Source: Gymnothorax reevesii
Taxonomy: Eukaryota > Chordata > Actinopteri > Anguilliformes > Muraenidae
Length of the DNA: 64,000 bases
Reading direction: 5' to 3'
Assembly (NCBI GenBank): GCA_029721435.1
Contig: CM056573.1
Span: forward strand, 151,921,947 to 151,985,946
Of this stretch, positions 21,960-33,255 are shown piece by piece. The translations under genes were made by a program, and so were the position numbers. Positions within the stretch are counted from its first letter, which is position 1, and each line of letters begins with the position of its first letter. Under the pieces are notes generated by a model. The model searched no databases and had not been told where the DNA came from. It saw nothing but the letters and a program-made list of their open reading frames with translations.

Positions 21960-22925
21960 GACACTCAGTAAACGTTTGGGAACTGAGACCAATTTTTGGT
22001 CCAATTTTTTTTTTCAGGTGGAACTCTTTCCCATTCTTGCTTGATGTACAGCTTAAGTTATTCAACAGTCCGGGGTCTCCGTTGTCATATTTTACGCTTC
22101 ATAATGCGCCACACATAGGTCTGGACTACAGGCAGGCCAGTCTAGTACCCGCACTCTTTTACTACGGAGCCATGCTGTTGTAACACGTACAGAATGTGGC
22201 TTGGCATTGTCTTGCTGAAATAAGCAGGGTCGTCCATGAAAAAGACGTTGCTTGGATGGTAACATATGTTGCTCCAAAACCGGTATGTACCTTTCAGCAT
22301 TAATGGTGCCTTCAAATATCTGTAAGTTGCCCATGCCTTAGGCACTAATACACCCCCATACCATCACAGATGCTGGCTTTTGATCTTTGCGCCTATTACA
22401 GTCCGGATGGTTCTATTCCTCTTTGGTCCGGAGGACACGACGTCCACAGTTTCCAAAAACAATTTCCAAAAACAACTCGTCAGACCACAGAACACTTTTC
22501 CACTTTGCATCAGTCCATCTTAGATGAGCTTGGGCCCAGCGAAGCCGGCGGCGTTTCTGAGTGCTGTTGATAATTGGCTTTCGCTTTGCATTGTAGAGTG
22601 CAGATGTTGCAACAAACCGTAGTTAGTGACAATGGTTTTCTGAAGTGTTCCTGAGCCCATGTGGTGATGTCCTTTACACACTGATGACGGTTTTGATGCA
22701 GTGCCGACTGAGGGATCGAAGGTCACGGGCATTCAATGTTGGTTTTCGACCTTGTTGCTTACGTGCACTGATTTCTCCAGATTCTCTGAACCTTTTGACG
22801 ATATTACGGACCGTAGATGATGAAATCCCTAAATTTCTTGCAATAGCTCGTTGAGGAATGTTGTTTTTAAACTGTTCGACAATCAGCTCACGCATTTGTT
22901 CACGAAGTGGTGACCCTCGCCCCAT
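21960..22925 (-). pseudogene. Tc1 transposase, copy 2, catalytic Glu deleted
   Basis: ATG at 22923-22925 (MGRGSPLREQM), helix-turn-helix intact, first frameshift at about 22690. Later segments carry the QQDNAKPHS Asp (near 22205). At about 22115 a deletion of roughly 15 bp, compared with copies 1 and 3, removes the SPIEN motif with the third catalytic residue and shifts the frame. The protein would be inactive even without the frameshifts. Confidence 0.85.
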
Positions 22926-22963
22926 CCTTGTTTGTGAATGACTGAGCATTTCAGGGAAGCTGC

Positions 22964-22970
22964 TTTTATA
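22964..22970 (-). promoter_or_regulatory. TATA box of Tc1 copy 2
   Basis: TATAAAA on the minus strand, same place relative to the ATG as in copies 1 and 3. Confidence 0.55.
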
Positions 22971-23290
22971 CCCAATCATGGCACCCACCTGTTCCCAATT
23001 AGCCTGTTCACCTGTGGAATGTTCCAAATAAGTGTTTGATGAGCATTCTTCAACTCTCTCAGTCTTTTTTGCCACTTGTGCCAGCTTTTTTGAAACATGT
23101 TGCAGGCATCAAATTCCAAATGAGCTAATATTTGCAAAAAATTACAAAGTTTACCTGTTCGAACATTAAGTAACTTGTCTTTGCAGTGTATTCAATTGAA
23201 TATAGGTTGAAAAGTATTTGCTAATCATTGTATTCTGTTTTTATTTACAATTTACACAACGAGCCAACTTCACTGGTTTTGGGTTTTGTA

Positions 23291-25490
23291 CATTGGTTAG
23301 GTACATGTGTCCCATTTCCCCAGAAGATCATTGCATCAGGATGCAGTGAGGGAATAAAAGCTCAGTAGTGGAAGGGTGATGCTAGGGGAAATTTTGGTGT
23401 GCCACTAATTTTGAAAATAATTTTGGTAGTTCAATTGCTGCATTTATAAATATAAAAAGCATCTTATACGAGTGGGCATATCATATGAAAGTTATGAAAC
23501 TCGTTAAGTGAATTCTGCGTTAAACCCAAAATTTACTCAACAAGTTTCATAACTTTCTAATGAAAAAACAAAGAATATACCAGTCTATTCATCACATAAC
23601 ACATATAATTTCTGCTGGCGCCCGTTTGTTCGCTCTGAGCTACTGCCATTGCTCTGCTCACAAAGTCAGTCACTGAGTCACTAGCATTCACGGCTGAATC
23701 AACAACAGTTTGTAAATTGAATTAACGAAGTAGCTAGCGATCGTTAGCTTGCTGGCTACTAAACTAATCTTACATTAGGATTACAAAAATGTACTGTGTA
23801 CATGCTAGTTAGCCAAGTAATGTGAACTTATGTGAGGGGAACCTAAAGAGCTTAAAACAGCACTACCGAATTACCAACATTACACATGGTATTCAAGTTT
23901 GGCTAAATATTAACAGTGTCACGTAACGCAGAGCGATTTTTTTTCCCCACGCTCTCAGCCAATGAAGTTTTTGCAAAAGTGATATTATCCAAGGGTAATA
24001 TCAAGAAGAGCCATCAGGAGATGGCATATCCCCCTAGCCCCACATCAATGTTGTATTAGTAAAAGGCACCACTTCAGGTCATGATTAAAGTTTTGTTAAG
24101 GAATATTGAACGGTTTTCAAGTTATCAGCTGGAAACAAAATGTTCACGGGCAGACGGATGAACAGACAACTGCACTATATCCCATTTGCCGCCAGGGGTA
24201 TAAAAATGTGTCATCGGCTGGGCTATGGGAAAAGCACTGCAGTTATGAGATAAAGTACATTATTTCCTTCATGTTGCCATTTTAGTGTCATTCATTTTAA
24301 GTTTAACTTTCGTTTCAAGTCTGGAGTCTCAACAATTCTGGGGCCGGATGGAAAAAATTATGGCCCCACCTCGCAAGCAACTACATTACATTTGGCACGT
24401 TCACTCATATACCTCATTACTGCCATTTGCAGGAAACAAAGGACTGAAAATATGCTAAAGTTGCAGACGTGGGTCATCACCAGAACTGAGTTCAACTACA
24501 GTAATATTTTCCACATGGAAGCAACTACTCTGGCTTGAAATATTCTCATTAGAAGAACCTCGTCTGACAAAAATGCCAGAGCATCTGTTGCAGAATCCCG
24601 TATCAGATCAAGACTCACTTAATCAAATTTTCTATCTTTAGCCATCATTCACAAATGGACTGGGCAAAAAAAAAATCACTGCAACGCCGCAGGGACAGGA
24701 TCAAAAATTCATGTGAGGAAACACGAATGCACACCTTGCAATTATTCAGAAAACCCACAGATGCAGTTCAGATTCTGGACTGAGCTATTTGATGAAAAAA
24801 AGGAGAAATTCTACAAATATAAATGCACATAAGTCCTTAAAGAGGGTGCCAGCTAAATTACACAGCATGCAGGTAAGCTGAATTGTGACATTTTACACAA
24901 GAAAATACAGGCATAATTAAAAACATGATGCTTCAGCCTTTCTAGGCATAACATAAAACATATTTCTAATACTGCACACATTTGTACAAGGGTTTTTAAT
25001 GTTTCAGTCCACCAAAAGAACACATGAAATAGATCAAAAATGGATTTCAATTGAACATCTATATACAGTAGTCCAAATACATTCTTGCAGGGTTTAGAGG
25101 ACAGGAATACATATGATGATATAGAAAGTCCAAAAACAATAATCAACACAATGACCATGGAAAGTTTTTTTTTTTGAGAGGAAATCACACTTGAAAAATG
25201 CCAACCAAAAAATTTTTTACACCAATTAGTAGAAAGAAGAAACCTTAATTGGGAGAATCAACCAGATGTTTTCAACCTTTTTTCTGCTCTATTGTGCCAT
25301 TTGCAATAAATCCAAAGAACTTTCCGCTCACAATATTCCCTTTCAGTTTCCAGCTTTGAGCAAGACGTGGCTATTCCGCTTCTGCTGTGTGTGCGCGTTA
25401 GCGCCCGTGTGAATGTGCGAGTGCGAGGGAGAGGGGGGTTGTGGGAAGAGAGGAGAGAGTCGCATCAATAAATTTCTTGGCAATGAGTTT
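23291..25490. other. Interval downstream of zinc-finger gene
   Basis: No second gene seen. Part of 24850-25490 is likely the 3' untranslated region of the zinc-finger gene on the minus strand; a possible ATTAAA polyadenylation signal (TTTAAT on the plus strand) lies near 24995 but is weak evidence. A run of GAGAGGGGGG near 25430 is simple sequence. Confidence 0.4.
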
Positions 25491-28400
25491 TCATAATGGC
25501 ACCCCAGCTGCTCTCCCTGGACCAAAACTCTTTAATGCGCGATGAACCTTTCTCCGATGGTCTTTCAGTGACCTGAGGCTGGGATAGCTGCGCTGGCACA
25601 GTTGACAATGAAAGGTATTAGGGTTACTGTGGGTCATTAGGTGCTTCTGGAGCCTTTCTACACCATCAAATGAATTTGCACAAACAGGGCATTGAATGAG
25701 CTGGTGGGAAACTTTACAGGGAGGACCCTGCAAGTGCAGCTTGAGACTCTGGTCGTTAGGAAATTCCAGTTTGCAGTGCGGGCAGCAAACCTTTTCCTTA
25801 ATGGGTTTGCCTGGGCACCGATTTTTTTTTATGTGTCTCACCAGAGATGCACGTTGACTAAAAGTCTGGTTACAGCTGAGGCAGGCGAGGCGCTGGTGTT
25901 TGCGCAGGTGGGCCTCAAAGACAGGCCAGGATGGCAGGTCTTCGCCACAGTCCGGACAAATGTAGGACTCCTGAGCATGCAACTGTAGGTGCTCAAACAG
26001 AAGCCGAGGGCAGGTGAACCCTTCTCCGCACTCACAAGTTACCCTTCTTGGCAGAACCGATGGCAATGACATAATACCCCAATCTCCTCCAGTGGCCTGT
26101 GCTCTGTTTTCTGGCCCTTTGCAGGCTTTAGCAAGTGAGGATGGAGGCAACAAAACAGCCCTCCCTTGGCGAGCTAAATGCCCTTGCCCAAGTTGCATGC
26201 CATTACCTTTTTTCAGTGTGTGGTCTCCATTCCCATCTCTTCTGCCATTACTTGGCTGACAGTTCTTCTGATGCAAAACAAGCGTGTCTCTGTAGCAGAA
26301 GCTCCTCCCACACCGAAGACAATTAAAGCTCGGCTTGCCCTCCCATACTTTACTGACTTTCAATGCCTTCCTAATGTTTTGCTGAGTTGATGACCTCACT
26401 GCAAGGTGGCATTTCTTTTGATGTTGACGCAGAGTGAAGCGCCGAGTATAGCTTCTTCCGCAGTAACTGCAGGAAAAACATTTACCAACTCCTTGAAAAG
26501 GCAGATTTTGTGAGCTGTTCAGGTTGTGCGTACCATCAATGGGCTTCTCAACAAGGGATTCCATTAGATCCTCCTCCCCCTCATTATCATCCACAGCACA
26601 ATCTGCTTCAATGAGTAGATCCATTTCTGAATCACCAATGGGCATGGTCCACTTCCCATTTCCTGCCCCAGTTGGTTCACAGCTTTTAGTCTTATTCCCT
26701 TCTCTCTTTTCTTCTTCCAAATTGACTGGTAGAACAGGTGCGAGACCTTGCGTGGAAAAATCACAGTTTCTGTTCAATTTTGATGGTATGCCTTTGGCTG
26801 TATTTGGTGGGCTAGATTTGACTCCAGTATGAGAACTCTCAGCCTGCTGGCAAAGTGGGGATGTCACTCCCGCCACAGAGTCCAAATTGAAATCCTCCAA
26901 TTTGATTCCTTGAAAACCAGCAGTTCCCACCCCAATGCTTTTGTGTGTCAATGATAACTGATCACTCGCCTTTTCATTATGCTTCTCAATTGGTTTCCTC
27001 CCTTGATCTGCTCTCATTTCATCTCTCTTATCTGCTGGAAAGAGGACCCCATCTTGATTGTGGGATTCAGCTGGTTTCACAGTGGAAGCCTTTTCAGGAC
27101 ACTTGTGTTGTTTTAATCCATACAGACGAGTGTAGCTTTGATTGCAGAGGAGACAGTGAAAATTGTGCTTTGCACTAGGGATGGGGGTGGATCTTTGCAA
27201 GGGATTTGCCACCATATTGACAGATCGATATGGGTGTGCATGGCTGCTCGAGGGAGAGGAAAGCAGAATTCCCACAGAGAAAATCTCCCCAGGAGATAGC
27301 ATGGAGGTTGGAGGACAAATGTGACCTTCTGGAACAGCTAATTTACCAATAAGCAGGCGTCTGCATTGGTGGCAGCCATTAATTCTTTCCTTCCTGTGCA
27401 GAGCATGATGTAGTATCAAACTGTCCACGTCCTGAAAAATCTTCCAGCACCTGCCACATTGATGTCGCCCCTCCATCCCATTCCTGCCACTGCCTAAGAG
27501 CTTTTGACGTGTCACAAGTGATACTATGGGGAGGAATGTCCTATTCAAACTGACAATGTAGCTTGGCATTTTAGGCTGCTGTTTACTTGTACTGATAAGA
27601 TTCAAAATAGCAGAAGCCTGAGAGAAAGCCTTTCTCTTGGCATCAGATTTGGCCAGCAGCCTTCGGAGCTGACGGACCGAAGACCCTGAAGAAGATCCAG
27701 ACCCTGCTTCAGCAACTGCCACTGTGCTCAATGTGTTTTCAGAAAAAGTACTCCCCTCTGTATGATTCCAAGATATCTGAGCTGGTGGTAAACGCTTCAT
27801 AAATTCTGAAAAAGGCATCTTTTTCAAACTTTCCTTGGGTTGCTGGAAGTCTTGTGGCTGGACAATTGTGAAACTGGTGCTTGAGCTGGGTACATTTGGT
27901 GACGATCCTGTAATATTAGTGAATGAGGGTTGATCTTGTGGCACTGTGAAGGCTGGTGTGCCAAGTCCCACTGGCTGTGAGGCAGAGGCAATCAGAAGCT
28001 GCCCTGAGATGGAGGAAACTTTAGTGTCATGAGAGAGAGGTAAGCTTGGCACCCGAAAATCTTCACCTCCATTTTCAGGAGCAGTGTCTGTGCCAGTCTG
28101 CAGTGGGATGAGCAGGAGGTCATTAGGACCTGAACCAGAGGGGACAGAATCTGAACGAGAGGGGATAGAATCAGAACCCATGGGAACGAACTCAGAGCCG
28201 GTGATTGCAGAATCTGAGCTGCTATGAGCAGAATCTGAAGCAGTGTGGACAGAATCTGAAGTGGTGGGGGCAGAATGTGAAGCGGTGTGGACAGAATCTG
28301 AAACGGTGGGGGCAGAATCTGAAGCAGTGTGGACAGAATCTGAAACGGTGGGGGCAGAATCTGAAGCAGTGGGGGCAGAATCTGTAGCAGTGGGGACAGA

Positions 28401-28895
28401 ATCTGAAGCGGTGGGGGCAGAATCTGAACCAGTCGGGACAGAATTTGAATACAGACAAGTAAACTGATCAGTTTGATTAAACGGGTTTAAGATGCTTGAC
28501 TTTGTTTCACATTTGTTACCCTCATCAATAGAACAGTCCTGAACTTGAAGATCAGTGCCTTGATTGTGTAACATTTTGTGGTCTGTCAAAGCACCGTGAT
28601 CTTGAAAAAATTCTCCACATTCACAAGTGAAACTGGATGAAGAGATAGCAAAGCCCTCACAATGATGTTCAGCCATGAGCTCCTTACTCGCAAACATCAT
28701 GTTGCAGTGGGTGCAGGGGTCTCCCTGTGAGCTTGGGGGAGGCTGTGGCTTTTCAAGTGGTTCACTTTCATTAGCATGAGAGGCCTGGTGTACTAGTAAT
28801 GAGGACAACCCCGGGAATGTGGCTGCACAAGCCACACAGCGATACGTCTTGGTTGGCAGATCATCGCCAGTCCTGGTGTTCTGAAGCTCTAACAT
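25491..28895 (-). CDS. Multi-C2H2 zinc-finger protein, intact single coding exon
   Basis: An uninterrupted 1134-codon frame from ATG 28893-28895 to TGA 25491-25493. About 14 C2H2 or C2H2-like fingers: three near the N-terminus (residues about 19-109), two at 479-525, one near 580, two at 807-879 and a C-terminal run of six from 954 to 1117. The middle holds a Ser/Asp/Thr-rich 7-residue repeat (150-257), an IKLED match to the SUMO consensus and an acidic patch (DDNEGEED). The linkers are irregular, unlike KRAB-type arrays, and no KRAB, SCAN or BTB domain is seen. Likely a nuclear DNA-binding regulator. The TTG eight codons upstream is not needed: an in-frame TGA at 28926-28928 precedes it. The precise orthologue is not identified. 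Confidence 0.93.
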   Translation of the reverse strand: MLELQNTRTGDDLPTKTYRCVACAATFPGLSSLLVHQASHANESEPLEKPQPPPSSQGDPCTHCNMMFASKELMAEHHCEGFAISSSSFTCECGEFFQDHGALTDHKMLHNQGTDLQVQDCSIDEGNKCETKSSILNPFNQTDQFTCLYSNSVPTGSDSAPTASDSVPTATDSAPTASDSAPTVSDSVHTASDSAPTVSDSVHTASHSAPTTSDSVHTASDSAHSSSDSAITGSEFVPMGSDSIPSRSDSVPSGSGPNDLLLIPLQTGTDTAPENGGEDFRVPSLPLSHDTKVSSISGQLLIASASQPVGLGTPAFTVPQDQPSFTNITGSSPNVPSSSTSFTIVQPQDFQQPKESLKKMPFSEFMKRLPPAQISWNHTEGSTFSENTLSTVAVAEAGSGSSSGSSVRQLRRLLAKSDAKRKAFSQASAILNLISTSKQQPKMPSYIVSLNRTFLPIVSLVTRQKLLGSGRNGMEGRHQCGRCWKIFQDVDSLILHHALHRKERINGCHQCRRLLIGKLAVPEGHICPPTSMLSPGEIFSVGILLSSPSSSHAHPYRSVNMVANPLQRSTPIPSAKHNFHCLLCNQSYTRLYGLKQHKCPEKASTVKPAESHNQDGVLFPADKRDEMRADQGRKPIEKHNEKASDQLSLTHKSIGVGTAGFQGIKLEDFNLDSVAGVTSPLCQQAESSHTGVKSSPPNTAKGIPSKLNRNCDFSTQGLAPVLPVNLEEEKREGNKTKSCEPTGAGNGKWTMPIGDSEMDLLIEADCAVDDNEGEEDLMESLVEKPIDGTHNLNSSQNLPFQGVGKCFSCSYCGRSYTRRFTLRQHQKKCHLAVRSSTQQNIRKALKVSKVWEGKPSFNCLRCGRSFCYRDTLVLHQKNCQPSNGRRDGNGDHTLKKGNGMQLGQGHLARQGRAVLLPPSSLAKACKGPENRAQATGGDWGIMSLPSVLPRRVTCECGEGFTCPRLLFEHLQLHAQESYICPDCGEDLPSWPVFEAHLRKHQRLACLSCNQTFSQRASLVRHIKKNRCPGKPIKEKVCCPHCKLEFPNDQSLKLHLQGPPCKVSHQLIQCPVCANSFDGVERLQKHLMTHSNPNTFHCQLCQRSYPSLRSLKDHRRKVHRALKSFGPGRAAGVPL
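28125..28448 (-). repeat. Coding minisatellite, 21-bp unit
   Basis: About 15 diverged tandem units of 21 bp encode SDSVHTA-type heptads (variants SDSAPTA, SDSAPTV, SDSIPSR) inside the zinc-finger protein. Inner units are most alike; the edges decay. The unit length is a multiple of three, so copy number can change without breaking the frame. Confidence 0.9.
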
Positions 28896-28950
28896 TGTAA
28901 AGGGGATCTTTGTTGTCAAGGTGATTCAGAGAGAGGGTATTCTCCAAACA

Positions 28951-28952
28951 CT
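28951..28952 (-). other. Probable 3' splice site before the zinc-finger coding exon
   Basis: The minus strand reads TTTTCTTTCCTTTCAG then TGTTTGG, a strong pyrimidine tract and AG 55 bp before the ATG. Since an in-frame stop follows it, upstream exons would be 5' untranslated. Confidence 0.6.
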
Positions 28953-31706
28953 GAAAGGAAAGAAAACAAAGATGTTAAGGTTGATCCCTGATAGTGTTGC
29001 AATGCTACCATTTTCAAAATATAAAAGGAAAAGTATATTTTTCGGGGGGGGGGGGTCTCCTTTTCGTCTAACCCTGAACATAGATGTACAGTTTTGTCCA
29101 CGGCGGGGACCTGCTACTATCGACTCAGGAGGACAATGCAGTGGCAAAGCTTTCTCCAAATTTCATGACAGGCCCTTTCTTCTTTTATTTTATTTATTTA
29201 TTATTTATTTAAGCAAGAAAGACACACATACTGATGAACATAAACATGTCAATATGTCAGATTGAAGCCAAAGGCTAATTTACATCTGTCCCTGTGCAGG
29301 TTGATGTTTTGAAAAACAATACAAAATACAATATTACATAACACAAATAATAATACATACAATTTTGCAAAAAAAAAAAAAAAAGCTGCACTGCCGATCA
29401 CACAGTGCGACAAATCATCTGAGGGCAACACAGTCAGTGTATACCTTGTCATTCAGGTACATGCACCTAGCCAACCACAAGTGCCTGCAACTGCAAGAGA
29501 TTGACGAGACCAACAAATTTTAAACAACCCCATAATACTGGAAAGGCAGAGACAATTGCAGCCTCACCCATTGAGACCTCTGGTCACAGCTGCTCTGCTA
29601 TATGTGGCCATTACTGTTATAAAACTGTTTGCAAATGTGCGTGTGCAACTCTCAATCCACAGGTGTGTAATCAAGGTTGTAAATGTGTAAAAGAATCAGT
29701 AAATGCATGCAGAGATTTGTGCATGTACAGCGGGGAAAATAAACATTGAATGTGTCAACATTTTTCTCAGTAAATATATTTGTAATGGGGCAATTGATAG
29801 GAAATTTTCAGTAGATGTCAGTAACAACCCAAGTAATTCACACATACAAAAAAATCAAAACAAATAAGTCCATAAATTAAGATATAATTTTTTTACTACT
29901 GAAAGTTCAATTATGCACCTTCAGCTAATACTGAAAATCACTGTTGAAGCTCTATGCCATGCCATTAGTAACGGTATATCACTGGACATGTCTATGGTTA
30001 TTTCAAGATGGAGATAACATTACATCGGTTTGTTAAATGGGTTAACCTTCAAGCATTATTGATGTAATAGGGTTGCACCAAATTATTTTTCAGTCGATGA
30101 ATTTACACATTCCTTTTTCAATTCTTTTCTTAATCGAACAACTAATTTACCAAATATTCAACAGCTTTTCTTTCATTAATTGATAGATAAAATAACCTTG
30201 GAAGCCCAGAAAGGCTAAAATTGTTTTGAAGAGGAAATTTTACAACAACAGTGCTGGCTTGCTGCCGCCATTTGCGTTAACCTCCTGAACTGGAATGCCT
30301 CCAGTATCGGGGACAGCGGTGCATCTCATGAAAAACACCATCTCAGGAGAAGGTAAACATGGAGCAATATAGTCATGTTATATACCCACCTAACAGGAAA
30401 AACTTGGCTAAAAGCTCATGATTGCCATTTTTACCAAAATGAAACACAATTTCAACATCAAGCAACTAAATGAGCCTGTAGCAAAAACAATTGAACGGAG
30501 CATGTGTCGCTTATGTGGTGCTAATGAATCCCTACGTTCATTCTACTGCATGAGCCATGTATCATATAAAAGCAGACTCTACAGATTCTAGCCAAATAAG
30601 GTTTATCGCTCCATGACAAAAACTCACTGAATTAGTAGGCAACAAATAACAAAAACAAACTGCACTTCGTACAGCCATAACCATAAACATAATAAAATAA
30701 TAATAATGAGATCTTTACAGAATAAGGGAAATAATGAGCTAATGCTAATTACAAGTTAGTGCTCATTTATTCTGTCATAATCATCGTAGCTGAGCCAAAT
30801 TGAACACTACTATGCATGGAAGTGTCATAGTTACCGCTATCTAGATAAGTAGCTAACTATAAATATGAAATTTTGCAATGGCAAATATATGAGGCTTTAA
30901 TTGAAGGGATGATCATTATTTAGCACAGTAAACACGAATCTCAGTCTCGTTTTCTATCTCAGTTTGAATTGATGGGATGCATCCAGATAACCATGTACTT
31001 GCTTTAGTAACTTGATGTCTGTCTCTTATCCATTTCATCATCTGGTCTAGGTTTATGCCACAGCTGCCTTCAATGAACAGTATTGGTAATTTCAATAGTA
31101 AAGCAGATTATTTTCTCTTCAGTTGCCAAATAAGTTATTTCCTTGCATTCCAGAAAATAAAAATGCGTTTTAGTGGTTGAATGCAAGAATGGTTGAATGC
31201 TATCAAAGGAGGCCAGACAAAATAGTTTTAATTCACATATAAAAGCAAAAAAAAAAAAAAACAGACAAAGTGGTGTATTTTTGACACATTTCTTGAATAT
31301 TTGTGTTTTTTATGACAGGTGACCTGAAAATTTATATATGAAGACAACAATAGAATAATGATCAGTCACCTTTTTACATTGTGGAGAAATGAATTAAAAA
31401 TTCCAAATGATGTTAGAAACAAAGTAGTGAAAAAATATGCAAAAATATAAACATTATAATAATATATATTATTAAATATAGCAATATATATCTAAAATAT
31501 ACAAAAAATGCTAAATTTGGACTGTGATCGTTTTTCTTTTGTTGTCTTCATGTATATATGATCTTTTTTTGCAGCAGGTGTTATCAGAAAAAAAAAATTC
31601 AATAAATTGATGCATTTTATGAACATATTCTGCTGTCTATAATTTTATTTTAATGAAAACACGTCAACTTTAGTTGCACAAATTAAAAAATTCCATTGAT
31701 GCCTAA
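28953..31706. other. Likely intron or upstream region of zinc-finger gene; no gene seen
   Basis: AT-rich with a G run at 29043-29052, a TTTATT-rich stretch at 29178-29210 and long A/T tracts from 31230 to 31640. No protein-like frame or complete element recognised. An upstream non-coding exon may lie here or beyond but cannot be placed. Confidence 0.4.
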
Positions 31707-31929
31707 TACAAAACTCAAAACCATTGAAGTTGGCACGTGATGTAAATCGTACATAAAAACAGAATGCAATGATTTGCAAATCCTTTTCAACTTATATTCA
31801 GTTGAATACACTGCAAAGACAAGATGTTTATTGTTCTAACTGAGAAACTTTTTTTTTTTTTGCAAATAATCATTAACTTAGAATTTAAAGGCAGCAACAC
31901 ATTGCAAATAAGTTGGCACAGGGGCCTTT

Positions 31930-32928
31930 TTACTGTGTCACATCGCCTTTCCTTTTAACGGCACTCAGTAAACATTTGGGAACTGAGGAGACCAAGTTTA
32001 GAAGCTTTTCAGGTGGAACTCTTTCCCATTCTTGCTTGATGTACAGCTTAAGTTGTTCAACAGTCCGGGGTCTCCGTTGTCGTATTTTACGCTTCATAAT
32101 GCGCCACATATTTTCAATGGGAGACAGGTCTGGACTACAGGCAGGCAAGTCTAGTACCCGCACTCTTTTACTACGGAGCCATGCTGTTGTAACACATGCA
32201 GAATGTGGCTTGGCATTGTCTTGCTGAAATAAGCAGGGGCGTCCATGAAAAAGACGTTGCTTGGATGGCAACATATGTTGCTCCAAAACCTGTATGTACG
32301 TTTCAGCATTAATGGTGCCTTCACATATGTGTAAGTTGCCCATGCCTTGGGCACTAATACACCCCCATACCATCACGGATGCTGGCTTTTGAACTTTGTC
32401 CTTTTCCTCTTTGGTTCAGAGGGCACGACGTCCACAGTTTCCAAAAACAATTTGAAATGTGGACTCGTCAGACCACTGAACACTTTTCCACTTTGCATCA
32501 GTCCATCTTTGATGAGCTTGGGCCCAACGAAGCCGGCGGCATTTCTGGGTGCTGTTGATAAATGGCTTTCGCTTTGCATTGTAGAGTTTTAACTTGCACT
32601 TGCAGATGTAGCGACGAACTGTAGTTACTGACAGTGGTTTTCTGAAGTGTTCCTGAGCCCATGTGGTGATGTCCTTTGCACACTGATGTCGGTTCTTGAT
32701 GCAATACCGCCTGAGAGATCGAAGGTCACGGGCATTCAATGTTGGTTTTCGGCCTTGTCGCTTACGTGCAGTGCTTTCTCCAGATTCTCTGAACCTTTTG
32801 ACGATATTACGCACCGTAGATGATGAAATCCCTAAATTTCTTGCAACAGCTCGTTGAGGAATGTTGTTTTTAAACTGTTCGACAATCAGCTCACGCATTT
32901 GTTCACTGAGTGGTGACCCTCACCCCAT
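31930..32928 (-). pseudogene. Tc1 transposase, copy 3
   Basis: ATG at 32926-32928, then a TGA as the third codon (32920-32922) and a second TGA at 32416-32418. The two open pieces (32898-32416 and 32376-31930) are in the same frame, and a 21-bp in-frame deletion relative to copy 1 lies between them at about 32400. Helix-turn-helix, QWSDEST, QQDNAKPHS and SPIEN motifs are all present. It ends in KGDVTQ as expected. The stops replace arginine CGA or CGG codons of copy 1, consistent with CpG decay. Confidence 0.9.
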
Positions 32929-32962
32929 CCTTGTTTGTGAATGAGCGTTTCAGGGAAGCTGC

Positions 32963-32969
32963 TTTTATA
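32963..32969 (-). promoter_or_regulatory. TATA box of Tc1 copy 3
   Basis: TATAAAA on the minus strand, conserved in position with the other two copies although a nearby deletion shortens the leader. Confidence 0.55.
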
Positions 32970-33255
32970 CCCAATCATGGCACCCACCTGTTCCCAATTA
33001 GCCCGTTCACCTGTGGGATGTTCCAAATAAGTGTTTGATGGGCACTCCTCAACTCTGTCTTTTTTGCCACTTGTGCCAGCTTTTTTGAAACATGTTGCAG
33101 GCATCAAATTCCAAATGAGCTAATATTTGCAAAAAATTACAAAGTTTACCTGTTCCAACATTAAGTAACTTGCCTTTGCAGTGTATTCAATTGAAATCAG
33201 TGTATTCTGTTTTTATGTACGATTTACACAACGTGCCAACTTCACTGGTTTTGTA

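Larger units (their letters stand above)
21700..23288 (-). mobile_element. Tc1-like transposon, copy 2
   Basis: Same family as 6561-8155 but inverted. The left end at 21700 reads CAAAACCCAAAACCAGTG and the right end CCAAAACC inverted, followed by TA (23289-23290). A T run at 21841-21858 marks the transposase 3' side. Both inverted ends are complete; the gene is broken. Confidence 0.92.
31709..33253 (-). mobile_element. Tc1-like transposon, copy 3
   Basis: Same family as copies 1 and 2, flanked by TA on both sides (31707-31708 and 33254-33255), a clean target duplication. The left end reads CAAAACTCAAAACCATTG and the right end CACTGGTTTTG. Slightly shorter than copy 1 because of internal deletions. 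Confidence 0.93.

Noticed and set aside
26014..27178. Plus-strand frames inside the zinc-finger exon
   Set aside because: Shadows of the minus-strand coding exon; no motifs.
28205..28467. Repetitive open frames on both strands and several frames at the zinc-finger minisatellite
   Set aside because: A 21-bp repeat opens several frames at once; only the frame continuous with the zinc fingers is credible.
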